Part shown: piece by piece, positions 1 through 6,419 of the stretch | Layout: every line of letters begins with the position of its first letter | How positions within the stretch are numbered: position 1 is the first letter of the stretch | NCBI GenBank assembly: GCA_022729775.1 | Contig: DZBA01000081.1 | Location: forward strand, 1 to 11,809 | Length of the DNA stretch: 11,809 nucleotides | From: Anaerolinea thermophila | GTDB taxonomy: Bacteria > Chloroflexota > Anaerolineae > Anaerolineales > Villigracilaceae | Reading direction: 5' to 3' | The notes under the pieces: generated by a model | What the model saw: the letters and a program-made list of their open reading frames with translations, nothing else | Database searches by the model: none | Told to the model about the DNA's origin: nothing | Made by a program: the position numbers and the translations under genes

Positions 1-274
1 CCTGTTCGGGGGTGAAGATGCGCGCGATGCCGGCAAAGTCAATGCCGCAGAAAGCGATGGCAAGGACGGTTGACCAGCGCAGCCCGGCAAAGGTCAAATC
101 ACCGAGGACATCGTGCAGCGCGAATTGCGTGGTGCTGAAGTTGAATATTTCGAATGCGCCAAGCGCGATGAGAATCAACGCGCCCCACGCCGCCCCCCGG
201 TTGAATTTTCGATAGCGGACGATGTTATTCCACAGAGCCATCACACCGTCTACAAGAGGATTTTGGACTGTCAT
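1..274 (-). CDS. Small membrane protein of unknown function, 5' part only
   Basis: The first 91 codons are present and the C-terminus lies beyond the left edge. The start ATG is at 274-272, with a clear Shine-Dalgarno AAGGAG at 286-281 and a 6-nt gap, so the start is well supported. The protein begins MTVQNPLVDGVMALWNNIVR. A basic stretch (RYRKFNRG, residues 20-27) precedes a first hydrophobic segment at about 29-45. A second runs from about 68 to 80, followed by FAGIARIFTPEQ. This suggests an inner-membrane protein with a cytoplasmic N-terminus. I do not recognise the family; the pattern resembles conserved hypothetical membrane proteins of Anaerolineae, but that is memory only. It has its own strong promoter overlapped by a large palindrome, so it is probably repressor-controlled, perhaps together with genes beyond the edge. 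Confidence 0.8.
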   Translation of the reverse strand, partial: MTVQNPLVDGVMALWNNIVRYRKFNRGAAWGALILIALGAFEIFNFSTTQFALHDVLGDLTFAGLRWSTVLAIAFCGIDFAGIARIFTPEQ

Positions 275-299
275 TTCGACCTCCTTGTCGAGTATGAAG

Positions 300-327
300 A
301 CATTTTAGAACAAACGTTCTAAAATGT
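300..327. promoter_or_regulatory. 12-bp-arm palindromic operator (LexA-box or TetR-type)
   Basis: Arms ACATTTTAGAAC (300-311) and GTTCTAAAATGT (316-327) are perfectly complementary around a 4-nt centre AAAC. The core is GAAC-N4-GTTC, the layout of the Gram-positive LexA (Cheo) box. The long, fully symmetric arms would equally suit a TetR-family dimer. The site covers the spacer and -10 of the minus-strand promoter, a classical repressor position. Which regulator binds cannot be decided from the window, because neither lexA nor a tetR gene is visible here. It is unlikely to be a terminator: the GC content of the stem is very low and it lies between a promoter's -35 and its gene. Confidence 0.8.
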
Positions 328-330
328 CAA
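302..330 (-). promoter_or_regulatory. Near-consensus sigma-70 promoter for the left-edge membrane gene
   Basis: On the minus strand a perfect -35 TTGACA (330-325), a 17-nt spacer and a -10 TAAAAT (307-302) can be read. A transcription start about 7 nt further on gives a leader of roughly 20 nt carrying the AAGGAG ribosome site of the gene starting at 274. The spacer and -10 lie entirely within the palindrome at 300-327, so a bound protein would block RNA polymerase. The promoter lies just downstream of the plsY terminator (343-379), so this gene is a separate transcription unit from plsY. Confidence 0.85.
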
Positions 331-342
331 GGATGTGGAACT

Positions 343-379
343 TAAAAAACTCACCCGCAAAAAAATTCGCGGGTGAGTT
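343..379 (-). terminator. Rho-independent terminator after plsY
   Basis: An 11-bp perfect stem, AACTCACCCGC (348-358) with GCGGGTGAGTT (369-379), encloses a 10-nt loop. On the minus strand the second arm runs into a T tract (349-344). It begins 6 nt after the plsY stop codon (TAG, 388-386), so it ends the minus-strand transcript. On the plus strand there is no T run, so the direction is clear. Confidence 0.9.
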
Positions 380-385
380 CCATTT

Positions 386-1084
386 CTACTCTTCTGTCTT
401 TGCTTCCTGTTTTTTCTCTTTCCTGCTTCTAATCCACCCATGCAGGCTCAAACTGACAACGCGCTCGCTGCCTTCAAATAGTTTTTTAAGGTTGGGACGC
501 AATGCCCACATCAACAACAACTCCGCGCCTACGCCGTAGAAGACATAAACCCAGGGGGAAAGTCCCATGTAAGCGCGGACAGCAAAAATGATGATGGCAA
601 ATAACGCGACTGCCATCGTCGTAATGGAGGCAATGCCAATCGAGAAAAAGGTCAACATGCCAAGCGGAAGAATGATGAGGATGGATGTAACCCACAATCC
701 CATTGCGCCGCCCACAGAGGGAGCGCCGCCCGCGCCGCCGCCCAAGCCAACAAAACGCCCGTTCTCATCGCGGCGCGGCAGGAAGATGGAATAGTTATGT
801 CCAAGAATTGCGACAAGCGCGGCAGCTACATGCACCCAGTAATGGTCAGGGAAAGCCCAAATCGCAATCCACGCGCCAGACGCGCCCTTCAATATATCGA
901 GCATGGCGGTTGCAAACCCCGCCCAAAAGCCGGCGGCGCGCATGGCATTTGTCCCGCCAGTGCGCCCGCTTTCCACATTGCGGACATCTTTGCCGGTCTT
1001 AAGTTTTACAATCAACAACCCAAATGGGATCGAGCCGATAAAATACGACAGGATGATGATCCCAAGGTCGAAAACAATTTGCAT
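386..1084 (-). CDS. plsY: PlsY-type acyl-phosphate:glycerol-3-phosphate acyltransferase, variant motif 2
   Basis: 232 residues, slightly longer than the usual ~200. PlsY moves the acyl group of acyl-phosphate onto glycerol-3-phosphate at the inner membrane, giving lysophosphatidic acid, the first step of phospholipid synthesis. Family landmarks: an N-terminal helix with SYFIGSIPFG (13-22); motif 1 as ESGRTGGTNAMR (38-49; canonical SGN-GATN--R); LDILKG (62-67); a GH pair at 95-96 opening motif 2; and RPNLKKLFEGSER (196-208) matching motif 3 (R--NI-RLL-G-E). Motif 2 is abnormal: GH-----FL is followed by a charged insert and then GLGGGAGGAPSVGG in place of FKGGKGVAT, so the motif lysines are missing. 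Five to seven membrane segments and a charged C-terminal tail are visible. The start ATG (1084-1082) has GGAGG at the right distance. The upstream minus-strand gene ends 77 nt before, so co-transcription is possible. Family is clear; catalytic competence is not. Confidence 0.88.
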   Translation of the reverse strand: MQIVFDLGIIILSYFIGSIPFGLLIVKLKTGKDVRNVESGRTGGTNAMRAAGFWAGFATAMLDILKGASGAWIAIWAFPDHYWVHVAAALVAILGHNYSIFLPRRDENGRFVGLGGGAGGAPSVGGAMGLWVTSILIILPLGMLTFFSIGIASITTMAVALFAIIIFAVRAYMGLSPWVYVFYGVGAELLLMWALRPNLKKLFEGSERVVSLSLHGWIRSRKEKKQEAKTEE

Positions 1085-1161
1085 TATGGTTCCTCCGAGT
1101 TAAGTGTACATATCAAAACACGTAAAAAGAAAGTTGGTTGCTTGTTATCCAGCCTGCAAAA

Positions 1162-1974
1162 TCAACGCAAAAAGATTGCCCAAATCCATGCCAGCGCAAC
1201 AATAAGCACGGGACCGAAGGCAGCGCGGCGCAACGGGACATTTTCCGCAAGGCTGGTATTTAACGCGGTTAATCCATAAAGCGGACCGATAAGCGCGAGT
1301 CCAAATTGGAGCGGAGTCAAAGCCCAGTAATGTAACCCCGCGCTGATTTGCATACAGACAATTCCGATTCCGATTGCCCAAGGGAAATCCCAGCGGTCTG
1401 TGCCATCAAGACGAAGGACGCGCAAACTGATTAACATCGCCGCGATGAAGATGACCGGCACGAGTAAAAACATCCGCGCGCCGGAAAAGCGCAGCGCATT
1501 GGTAAGGATCAGGAAAAGCGCATACGCGACAGCGGTCAAACCCGCGCGCGCAAAAGCGTACATCGGCGCGGATGGGTCAATGGCGATATATTCCGCAAGA
1601 AAAACGCTGGTGATTAAAATCGCGCTGACGAAAAACCCCATCCACCATGCGGTATTGGGAAGCAACGCCAATGACGCGCCAATGACAAAGGTCGCAAGGG
1701 TGGGCAAAAGCAAATGTTCGATACTGGCTTTTTTCCCAAGCGCGGGATGTTCATGCATTAACCAGCTCATTCCGGTTGCGCTGAGCGCAGCAGCGAGAAT
1801 GGTCATACCTGTCCCAATTGTCAGGGGATAGGCAAAATAAAAGCCGGGCAATTCAATGATCAACGTCAGGCGCGGCGATTGAACGATTTGCGTCAGGGCA
1901 AAGGTCAGCAGGATGGAAGCGACCAAAATGCCAACGCGGTCTGCTGATGGCAGGTGTGAATGACTCTCTTGCAT
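1162..1974 (-). CDS. Multi-pass membrane protein of unknown function, 270 aa
   Basis: About eight or nine hydrophobic helices follow a short polar N-terminus (MQESHSHLPSADR), with almost no soluble domain. The longest polar loop is around residues 69-88 (SWLMHEHPALGKKASIEH). A conserved-looking WDFPWAIGIG stretch and a C-terminal LAWIWAIFLR end are visible. I recognise no enzymatic motif. It recalls a Chloroflexi-restricted family of unknown function (possibly DUF5656), but I am not sure. An in-frame TTG at 2010 extends the frame by 12 codons, but it lies in the -35 box. The ATG at 1974 is preferred because a TACAAT -10 box ends just 6 nt before it, predicting a leaderless mRNA. plsY follows on the same strand after 77 nt, suggesting a membrane-associated operon. 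Confidence 0.8.
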   Translation of the reverse strand: MQESHSHLPSADRVGILVASILLTFALTQIVQSPRLTLIIELPGFYFAYPLTIGTGMTILAAALSATGMSWLMHEHPALGKKASIEHLLLPTLATFVIGASLALLPNTAWWMGFFVSAILITSVFLAEYIAIDPSAPMYAFARAGLTAVAYALFLILTNALRFSGARMFLLVPVIFIAAMLISLRVLRLDGTDRWDFPWAIGIGIVCMQISAGLHYWALTPLQFGLALIGPLYGLTALNTSLAENVPLRRAAFGPVLIVALAWIWAIFLR

Positions 1975-1980
1975 AAGAAA

Positions 1981-2010
1981 ATTGTAACCTGTGGAAGCGT
2001 ATAAGCGCAA
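1981..2010 (-). promoter_or_regulatory. Promoter of the 270-aa membrane protein (leaderless type)
   Basis: On the minus strand: -35 TTGCGC (2010-2005), 18-nt spacer, -10 TACAAT (1986-1981). The ATG at 1974 begins exactly 7 nt past the -10, the usual transcription start distance. No Shine-Dalgarno lies between, so the transcript probably begins at or next to the start codon. It is divergent from the promoter at 2022-2030; the two share 65 bp. Confidence 0.65.
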
Positions 2011-2021
2011 GCGCGGGGGTA

Positions 2022-2030
2022 TGGTAGAAT
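2022..2030 (+). promoter_or_regulatory. Extended -10 promoter of the 328-aa membrane protein
   Basis: TGGTAGAAT gives an extended -10 (TGN + TAGAAT at 2025-2030). No good -35 lies 17 nt upstream, which extended -10 promoters tolerate. The ATG at 2040 follows after 9 nt with no ribosome-binding sequence, so the mRNA would have a leader of 0-3 nt. Confidence 0.55.
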
Positions 2031-2039
2031 TAATTTGTT

Positions 2040-3026
2040 ATGGACATGACGCGCACAGAAAACCTGCCTCCCCCACCGGAAATTATCAACTCCATCAAAT
2101 CCGGGTTCGACACAATTGCAACACATATCACCGCGATTCTTTTTCCGCTTTTGTTAAACCTGTTTTTATGGTTGGGTCCGCGCCTGCGGATGAATGCCCT
2201 GTTCAACTTAATTAAAACGGATGTGATTTCGCAAGCGGGCAGCAATATTCCTGCCGCAGAACTTGAGCAAATCATGGGCTGGTACGAGATGGCAACATCG
2301 CGCATCAATTTATTTTGGATGCTGCGCACCATCCCAATTGGCGTTTCAAGCCTGCCATTTTCCGACGCCACCGCCAGCTCGCCGCTGGGCGTTCCATCCG
2401 TTTTGGAAGTCAGCGCGTTCAATCTCTTTGGCTGGATGTTCCTCATCGCGCTTGTTGGTTGGATTTTCGGCGGGCTGTATTTTTGGACTGTGTCCTGGCT
2501 GGCAATTGGAAACAAGGAAACCGGTCACATTGGCATTGGATACGCCATCGCGCAGACGTTTCTTCTTTCGATTTTATGGGGTATCTTCCTCATGATCATT
2601 ACGATGCCAATTATGCTGGTTTTGGCATTGCTCGCCCAGATTGCGCCCTTCCTCGCGCAGATTTTCATCGTCGTAATTAGTTTGGGCTCGATATGGATTA
2701 TCGCGCCGCTGTATTTCTGGTCTCATGGAATCTTTGTCAAGAAACAGAACGCGTTTTTATCCATTTGGAGCAGCATTCAAATGACGCGCTTCACGCTCCC
2801 CACCAGCGGCATGTTCGTGTTGACCGTCTTCCTGCTCGCGTTTGGGTTGAATCTTTTATGGACAATTCCCGCGGAAAATTCATGGATGATGCTGGTCGGA
2901 ATCTTTGGACATTCTTTTGTCAGCACGGCTTTGCTGGCATCAAGTTTTATCTATTACCGCGACGCCAATATTTGGACAACGGCTGTGATGGATAAATTGA
3001 AAAGTAAAATAGAAAATAGAGCATAG
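2040..3026 (+). CDS. Polytopic membrane protein of unknown function, 328 aa
   Basis: I do not recognise the family. A Pro-rich N-terminus (LPPPPEIINSIKSGFD) leads to a first helix at about 31-46. An amphipathic or extracytoplasmic stretch at 50-125 follows, with weak hydrophobic content and a possible interfacial helix near 88-103. Further helices are at about 127-157 (one or two), 170-226 (two or three), 256-276 and 282-305, ending in a basic tail (MDKLKSKIENRA). The layout resembles membrane proteins of the YIP1/DUF type without decisive motifs. A second ATG at 2046 is in frame; the first is preferred from its distance to the -10 box. It lies 57 nt upstream of gyrB on the same strand with no terminator between, so gyrB may be partly co-transcribed with it. 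Confidence 0.8.
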   Translation: MDMTRTENLPPPPEIINSIKSGFDTIATHITAILFPLLLNLFLWLGPRLRMNALFNLIKTDVISQAGSNIPAAELEQIMGWYEMATSRINLFWMLRTIPIGVSSLPFSDATASSPLGVPSVLEVSAFNLFGWMFLIALVGWIFGGLYFWTVSWLAIGNKETGHIGIGYAIAQTFLLSILWGIFLMIITMPIMLVLALLAQIAPFLAQIFIVVISLGSIWIIAPLYFWSHGIFVKKQNAFLSIWSSIQMTRFTLPTSGMFVLTVFLLAFGLNLLWTIPAENSWMMLVGIFGHSFVSTALLASSFIYYRDANIWTTAVMDKLKSKIENRA

Positions 3027-3083
3027 ATGATTGGTGATTAGCAAGCGGCGAATCATCATCAAGGAAACTGTTTGGAGGTTTTT

Positions 3084-6000
3084 GTGACTGAAAATAATTA
3101 TGATGTAAGTTCAATTCAAGCGCTGGAAGGTATCGAGCATGTTCGCAAGCGCCCGGGTATGTACGTGGGCGGCACCGATATCAAAGCGCTGCATCATCTT
3201 GTATACGAAGTGGTTGACAACGCCATTGACGAAGCGCTTGCGGGCGTCTGTACGTCCATCAATATCACCATCCACCCCGACAGCAGCGTCAGCGTGGAAG
3301 ATAACGGGCGCGGCATTCCCGTCGGTCCGCATCCATCCAAAAAGGATGCCAACGGCAAGCCGATGGAAACTTTGGATGTCGTTATGACCGTCATTGGCGC
3401 GGGCGGCAAATTTGGCGGCGGCGGATATAAAGTCTCCGGCGGTTTGCACGGCGTGGGTATCAGCGCGGTCAATGCGCTTTCTGAATGGACGCATACCGAA
3501 GTCAAACGCGACGGCAAACATTGGCGTCAGGAATATAAGCGCGGCGTGCCGCAAGGTCCCATCAAGCAGATTGGCAAAGTGGACAAAGGCGAAACCGGCA
3601 CCAAGCAAACCTTCAAGTTCGATAAGGTCATCTTCACCGAAGATATTGATTATCGTTTTGATACGCTTGTGCAGCGCTTCCGTGAAATGTCCTTTGTGAC
3701 GCGCGGCGTGACTCTCAAGTTTGTAGATGAACGTAACGACCGCGAGATGACCTTCTACTTTGAAGGCGGCATCACGTCCTTTGTGCGCTACCTCAACCGC
3801 AACCGCGAGAATTTGCATCCGGTGGTGTATGTCGAAAAGGAAGTTGAGAATATCGGCATCGAAGCCGCAATTCAATATACCGACGCGTACACAGAGTCTG
3901 TATATTCTTTCGCAAACACCATCAACACCATTGACGGCGGAACGCACCTGACCGGCTTGCGCTCCTCGCTGACGCGCGTCATCAATGATTATGCGCGCAA
4001 GAATGGCTTGCTCAAAGACGCCGACCCGAACTTCTCCGGCGATGATACGCGCGAAGGTTTGACCGCCATCGTTTCGGTCAAACATCCCGGTCCGCAGTTC
4101 GAGTCGCAGACCAAAGTCAAGTTGATGAATCCCGAAGTTCAGACCTACGTCACGCAGGTTGTTGGCGAAGCGTTTATGACCTTCCTCGAAGAAAATCCGC
4201 AGGCAGCGAAGGCGATTATCTCCAAGTGTCTGACCTCTGCCCGCGCGCGTGACGCGGCGCGCAAAGCCCGCGACCTCGTCATCCGCAAATCCGCGCTGGA
4301 GTCGCTGACCCTGCCCGGCAAACTGGCGGATTGCTCCGAGAGGGATTCATCCAAGACCGAGTTGTATATCGTGGAAGGCGACAGTGCGGGTGGCTGTTTT
4401 GACGGTGATACATTGGTTGCCCTTGCCGATGGACGTTCAATCAGTTTCAAACAAATTGTCGCGGAACAGGAAAAAGGAATCGAGCATTTCTGCTATACCA
4501 TTCGTAACGATGGGAAGATTGGTATCGAGCGCGTGGTCAATGCCCGCCGCACAAAACAAAACGCCGAAGTGGTGAAAGTCACACTGGATAACGGCGAAAC
4601 TATTATCTGCACGCCTGACCATCGCTTTATGTTGCGCGACGGAGAATATAAGCAGGCGATTGATTTATTGCCTAACGATTCGTTGATGCCTTTATATCGG
4701 AAGTTATCAGACACAAAAGAACCTGGCATTACTATTGACGGATATGAGATGACATGGGATCTACGCTCTGAAAGCTGGTTATTTACGCACATTTTGGCAG
4801 ATTGGTATAACCGCTGGCAAGGTGTGTATTCCGAATCTGATGGCAACCATTGTCACCATATTGACTTCAACAAACGCAACAACAATCCCACAAACATCCA
4901 ACGTCTTCCCTCAGAAGAACATTTGGCGTTACATCGTAAACACATTTCCAAGACTTTGCATCGTCCAGACGTAATTGAAAAATTACGTCAACTCAAACAA
5001 AGTTTTGGATTCCGTTCCAAAATAAGTGAGCGGATGAAGAAGCCTGAGACTCGTCAGGTGTTGTCAAGCAATGCCAAAGCGCAATGGGCTGATGAGGAAT
5101 ATAAAGAATACATGGTTGGGAAGTGGCGCGAATTCTACGAAACGAATGGAGAATATCGCCAACAAAATGCAGCCCAACTAGACAAAGCCCAACGTGAATA
5201 TTGGAGCGACGAATCTCATCGCGCAGAACAATCGGCGCGAACTCGCCAATATTATGTAGAGAATCCCGAAGCACGAGAAATGCTTTCGGAAGCTGCCCAG
5301 ATGCAATGGCAAGATGAAAATTTACTGGCTTGGCGGAGTGACAAGACCCGCGAACAATGGACACCCGAATTTAGACAAAAACGAAAAGCCGCTTTAACAG
5401 AAACATATTACAGAAAAACAATTGCGTCTTTGAAAAGTTTTGAAGTAGCGGGTGGTCAGATTGACTTACATGCTTATCAAAACTATCGTTTACAAACAAG
5501 GGACAAATCCTTGCTTCGGTTTGACTCTTTCTGTGAACGTTACTTTAATGGCGATCAAAACCTTGCTGTTGAAGCAATTGTCAATTACAACCACAAAGTT
5601 GTATCAATCGAGCGATTGAATCAGCGCGTGGATGTGTACGACATCGAAGTTCCGCACACGCACAACTTTGCGCTTGCCAGCGGAGTTTTCGTTCACAACA
5701 GCGCCAAACAGGGACGTGACCGCCACTTCCAAGCCATCCTGCCTTTACGCGGAAAAATCCTCAATACCGAGCGCGCGCGGCTGGACAAAATTCTCGGCAA
5801 CAACGAAGTCAAGTCGCTCATCTCTGCGTTGGGGACGGGCATCGGCGATAACTTCGACCTCGAAGGCTTGCGCTACGGACACGTCATTATCATGACCGAT
5901 GCAGACGTGGACGGCAGTCACATCCGCACGCTGCTGCTGACCTTCTTCTTCCGCTACATGCCGCACTTGATTGAAGACGGGCATCTCTACATTGCGCAGC

Positions 6001-6314
6001 CGCCGCTGTATCGCATGGCGTATAAGAGTCAAGTGCGCTATGTATATAGCGATAAAGAAAAAGACAAGGCTCTTAAAGAATTGGGCGGCGGAGATAAAGT
6101 CGGCATCCAACGTTACAAAGGTCTCGGTGAAATGAATCCTGACCAGCTGTGGGAAACGACCATGAACCCCGATAACCGCACGCTGTTGTTGGTCACAGTG
6201 GAAGACGCCGCCGAAGCAGACCGCACCTTCGACATGCTGATGGGCGACGCAGTAGACCCGCGTAAAAAGTTCATCCAAACCCACGCGAAAAGCGTCCGCA
6301 ACCTCGATATTTAA
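3084..6314 (+). CDS. gyrB: DNA gyrase subunit B precursor containing an intein
   Basis: GyrB supplies the ATPase and TOPRIM parts of the A2B2 gyrase that introduces negative supercoils. The precursor is 1076 residues; removing the intein (438-872) leaves 641, the normal length of the short GyrB form. From the GTG start the numbering matches E. coli: catalytic E42, N46 in VVDNAIDEA, D73 in EDNGRGIP. A Gly-rich ATP lid (GAGGKFGGGGYKVSGGLHG, about 115-133) follows, then the transducer with QTKVKLMNPEV. TOPRIM is split: EGDSAGG (431-437) before the intein, SAKQGRDRHF after it, then TDADVDGSH (first D is 939) and QRYKGLGEMNPDQLW. It ends in KSVRNLDI, as full-length GyrB does. GTG at 3084 is chosen because GGAGG (3074-3078) sits 5 nt before it; an upstream TTG at 3072 overlaps that ribosome site. 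gyrA is not adjacent. ParE is less likely given the C-terminal signature. Confidence 0.97.
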   Translation: MTENNYDVSSIQALEGIEHVRKRPGMYVGGTDIKALHHLVYEVVDNAIDEALAGVCTSINITIHPDSSVSVEDNGRGIPVGPHPSKKDANGKPMETLDVVMTVIGAGGKFGGGGYKVSGGLHGVGISAVNALSEWTHTEVKRDGKHWRQEYKRGVPQGPIKQIGKVDKGETGTKQTFKFDKVIFTEDIDYRFDTLVQRFREMSFVTRGVTLKFVDERNDREMTFYFEGGITSFVRYLNRNRENLHPVVYVEKEVENIGIEAAIQYTDAYTESVYSFANTINTIDGGTHLTGLRSSLTRVINDYARKNGLLKDADPNFSGDDTREGLTAIVSVKHPGPQFESQTKVKLMNPEVQTYVTQVVGEAFMTFLEENPQAAKAIISKCLTSARARDAARKARDLVIRKSALESLTLPGKLADCSERDSSKTELYIVEGDSAGGCFDGDTLVALADGRSISFKQIVAEQEKGIEHFCYTIRNDGKIGIERVVNARRTKQNAEVVKVTLDNGETIICTPDHRFMLRDGEYKQAIDLLPNDSLMPLYRKLSDTKEPGITIDGYEMTWDLRSESWLFTHILADWYNRWQGVYSESDGNHCHHIDFNKRNNNPTNIQRLPSEEHLALHRKHISKTLHRPDVIEKLRQLKQSFGFRSKISERMKKPETRQVLSSNAKAQWADEEYKEYMVGKWREFYETNGEYRQQNAAQLDKAQREYWSDESHRAEQSARTRQYYVENPEAREMLSEAAQMQWQDENLLAWRSDKTREQWTPEFRQKRKAALTETYYRKTIASLKSFEVAGGQIDLHAYQNYRLQTRDKSLLRFDSFCERYFNGDQNLAVEAIVNYNHKVVSIERLNQRVDVYDIEVPHTHNFALASGVFVHNSAKQGRDRHFQAILPLRGKILNTERARLDKILGNNEVKSLISALGTGIGDNFDLEGLRYGHVIIMTDADVDGSHIRTLLLTFFFRYMPHLIEDGHLYIAQPPLYRMAYKSQVRYVYSDKEKDKALKELGGGDKVGIQRYKGLGEMNPDQLWETTMNPDNRTLLLVTVEDAAEADRTFDMLMGDAVDPRKKFIQTHAKSVRNLDI
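4848..4934 (+). other. HNH nuclease core inside the intein
   Basis: Residues 589-617 of the precursor read HCHHIDFNKRNNNPTNI and continue through RLPSEEHLALH. This fits the homing-endonuclease HNH pattern: a His pair (H591, H592) with I-D, the NK-NN-P-NI segment supplying the Asn, and the distal H in EEHLALH. It would cut an intein-free gyrB allele at the TOPRIM site. It is preceded by an aromatic stretch (WLFTHILADWYNRWQGVY). The intein is therefore not of the LAGLIDADG type. No catalytic residue is obviously lost, so the nuclease may be active. Confidence 0.88.
5037..5420 (+). repeat. Seven tandem ~18-residue helical units in the intein endonuclease
   Basis: Precursor residues 652-779 divide into seven units of 17-21 residues: 652-670, 671-688, 689-709, 710-727, 728-744, 745-761 and 762-779. 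Most begin with an acidic/Pro turn (KPETR, EEYKE, GEYRQ, ESHRA, PEARE, EFRQK), continue as a charged helix rich in Arg, Lys, Gln and Ala, and end in an aromatic residue before Asp, Asn or Pro (W668-AD, Y706-W707-SD, Y724-VEN, W742-QD, W759-TP, Y776). The layout resembles NUMOD3-like DNA-binding units that follow HNH domains in phage and intron endonucleases. Target-site recognition in DNA is the likely role, by inference. The DNA itself is diverged, so this is a protein-level repeat. Confidence 0.75.
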
Positions 6315-6321
6315 TTCCATC

Positions 6322-6359
6322 AAAGACCCTAAAGGTTTGCCAAACCTTTAGGGTCTTTT
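6322..6359 (+). terminator. Rho-independent terminator after gyrB
   Basis: A perfect 17-bp stem (6322-6338 pairing with 6342-6358) has a 3-nt GCC loop and ends in TTTT. It starts 8 nt after the gyrB stop. The T tract is short, but the stem is long and uninterrupted. It separates gyrB from the histidine kinase operon. Confidence 0.88.
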
Positions 6360-6404
6360 GCCTTTGTCATGAAAGTACCATATACCGAAGATGGCGTTGT
6401 GGAG

Positions 6405-6410
6405 TAAAAT
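6405..6410 (+). promoter_or_regulatory. -10 box of the histidine kinase operon (leaderless type)
   Basis: TAAAAT ends 9 nt before the ATG at 6420, the same spacing as TAGAAT before the gene at 2040. The likely start is A6417 or the ATG itself. The only purine-rich sequence upstream (GGAG, 6401-6404) is 15 nt from the ATG, too far for a ribosome site. No convincing -35 is seen 16-18 nt upstream. Confidence 0.5.
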
Positions 6411-6419
6411 TCGGTTACT

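Larger units (their letters stand above)
4395..5699 (+). mobile_element. GyrB intein with HNH homing endonuclease (435 aa)
   Basis: The host motif EGDSAGG-SAKQG is interrupted after the second Gly. The insert opens with Cys1 (codon 438, TGT at 4395) and closes with VFVHN followed by Ser+1, the junction of a class 1 cis-splicing intein. Splicing blocks: A, CFDGDTLVALADGRSISF; B, with the TxxH motif in IICTPDHRFMLRDGEY; F, VYDIEVPHTHNFA; G, VFVHN. Between B and F is a large endonuclease insert with an HNH core (4848-4934) and seven short repeats (5037-5420). The frame is intact and all splicing residues are present, so self-excision is expected. The endonuclease part is AT-richer than the host gene: 5401-5460 counts 21/60 G+C, against 34/60 at 5881-5940 in the extein. 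This fits acquisition by horizontal homing. Confidence 0.96.

Noticed and set aside
797..1279. 160-codon open frame on the plus strand
   Set aside because: It is antisense to plsY and the neighbouring membrane gene, lacks a ribosome site, and has an Arg/Pro-rich composition typical of a shadow frame.
3026..3057. Inverted repeat GATGATT/AATCATC before gyrB
   Set aside because: Only 7 bp with an 18-nt loop, AT-rich and with alternative pairings; no T tract, so neither a terminator nor a firm operator.
3072..3083. TTG start four codons upstream for gyrB
   Set aside because: It overlaps the GGAGG at 3074-3078 that serves the GTG at 3084, and numbering from that GTG matches E. coli GyrB catalytic residues.
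3111..4085. 324-codon open frame on the minus strand
   Set aside because: It lies entirely opposite conserved gyrB sequence; its composition is what the reverse frame of a GC-rich gene gives.
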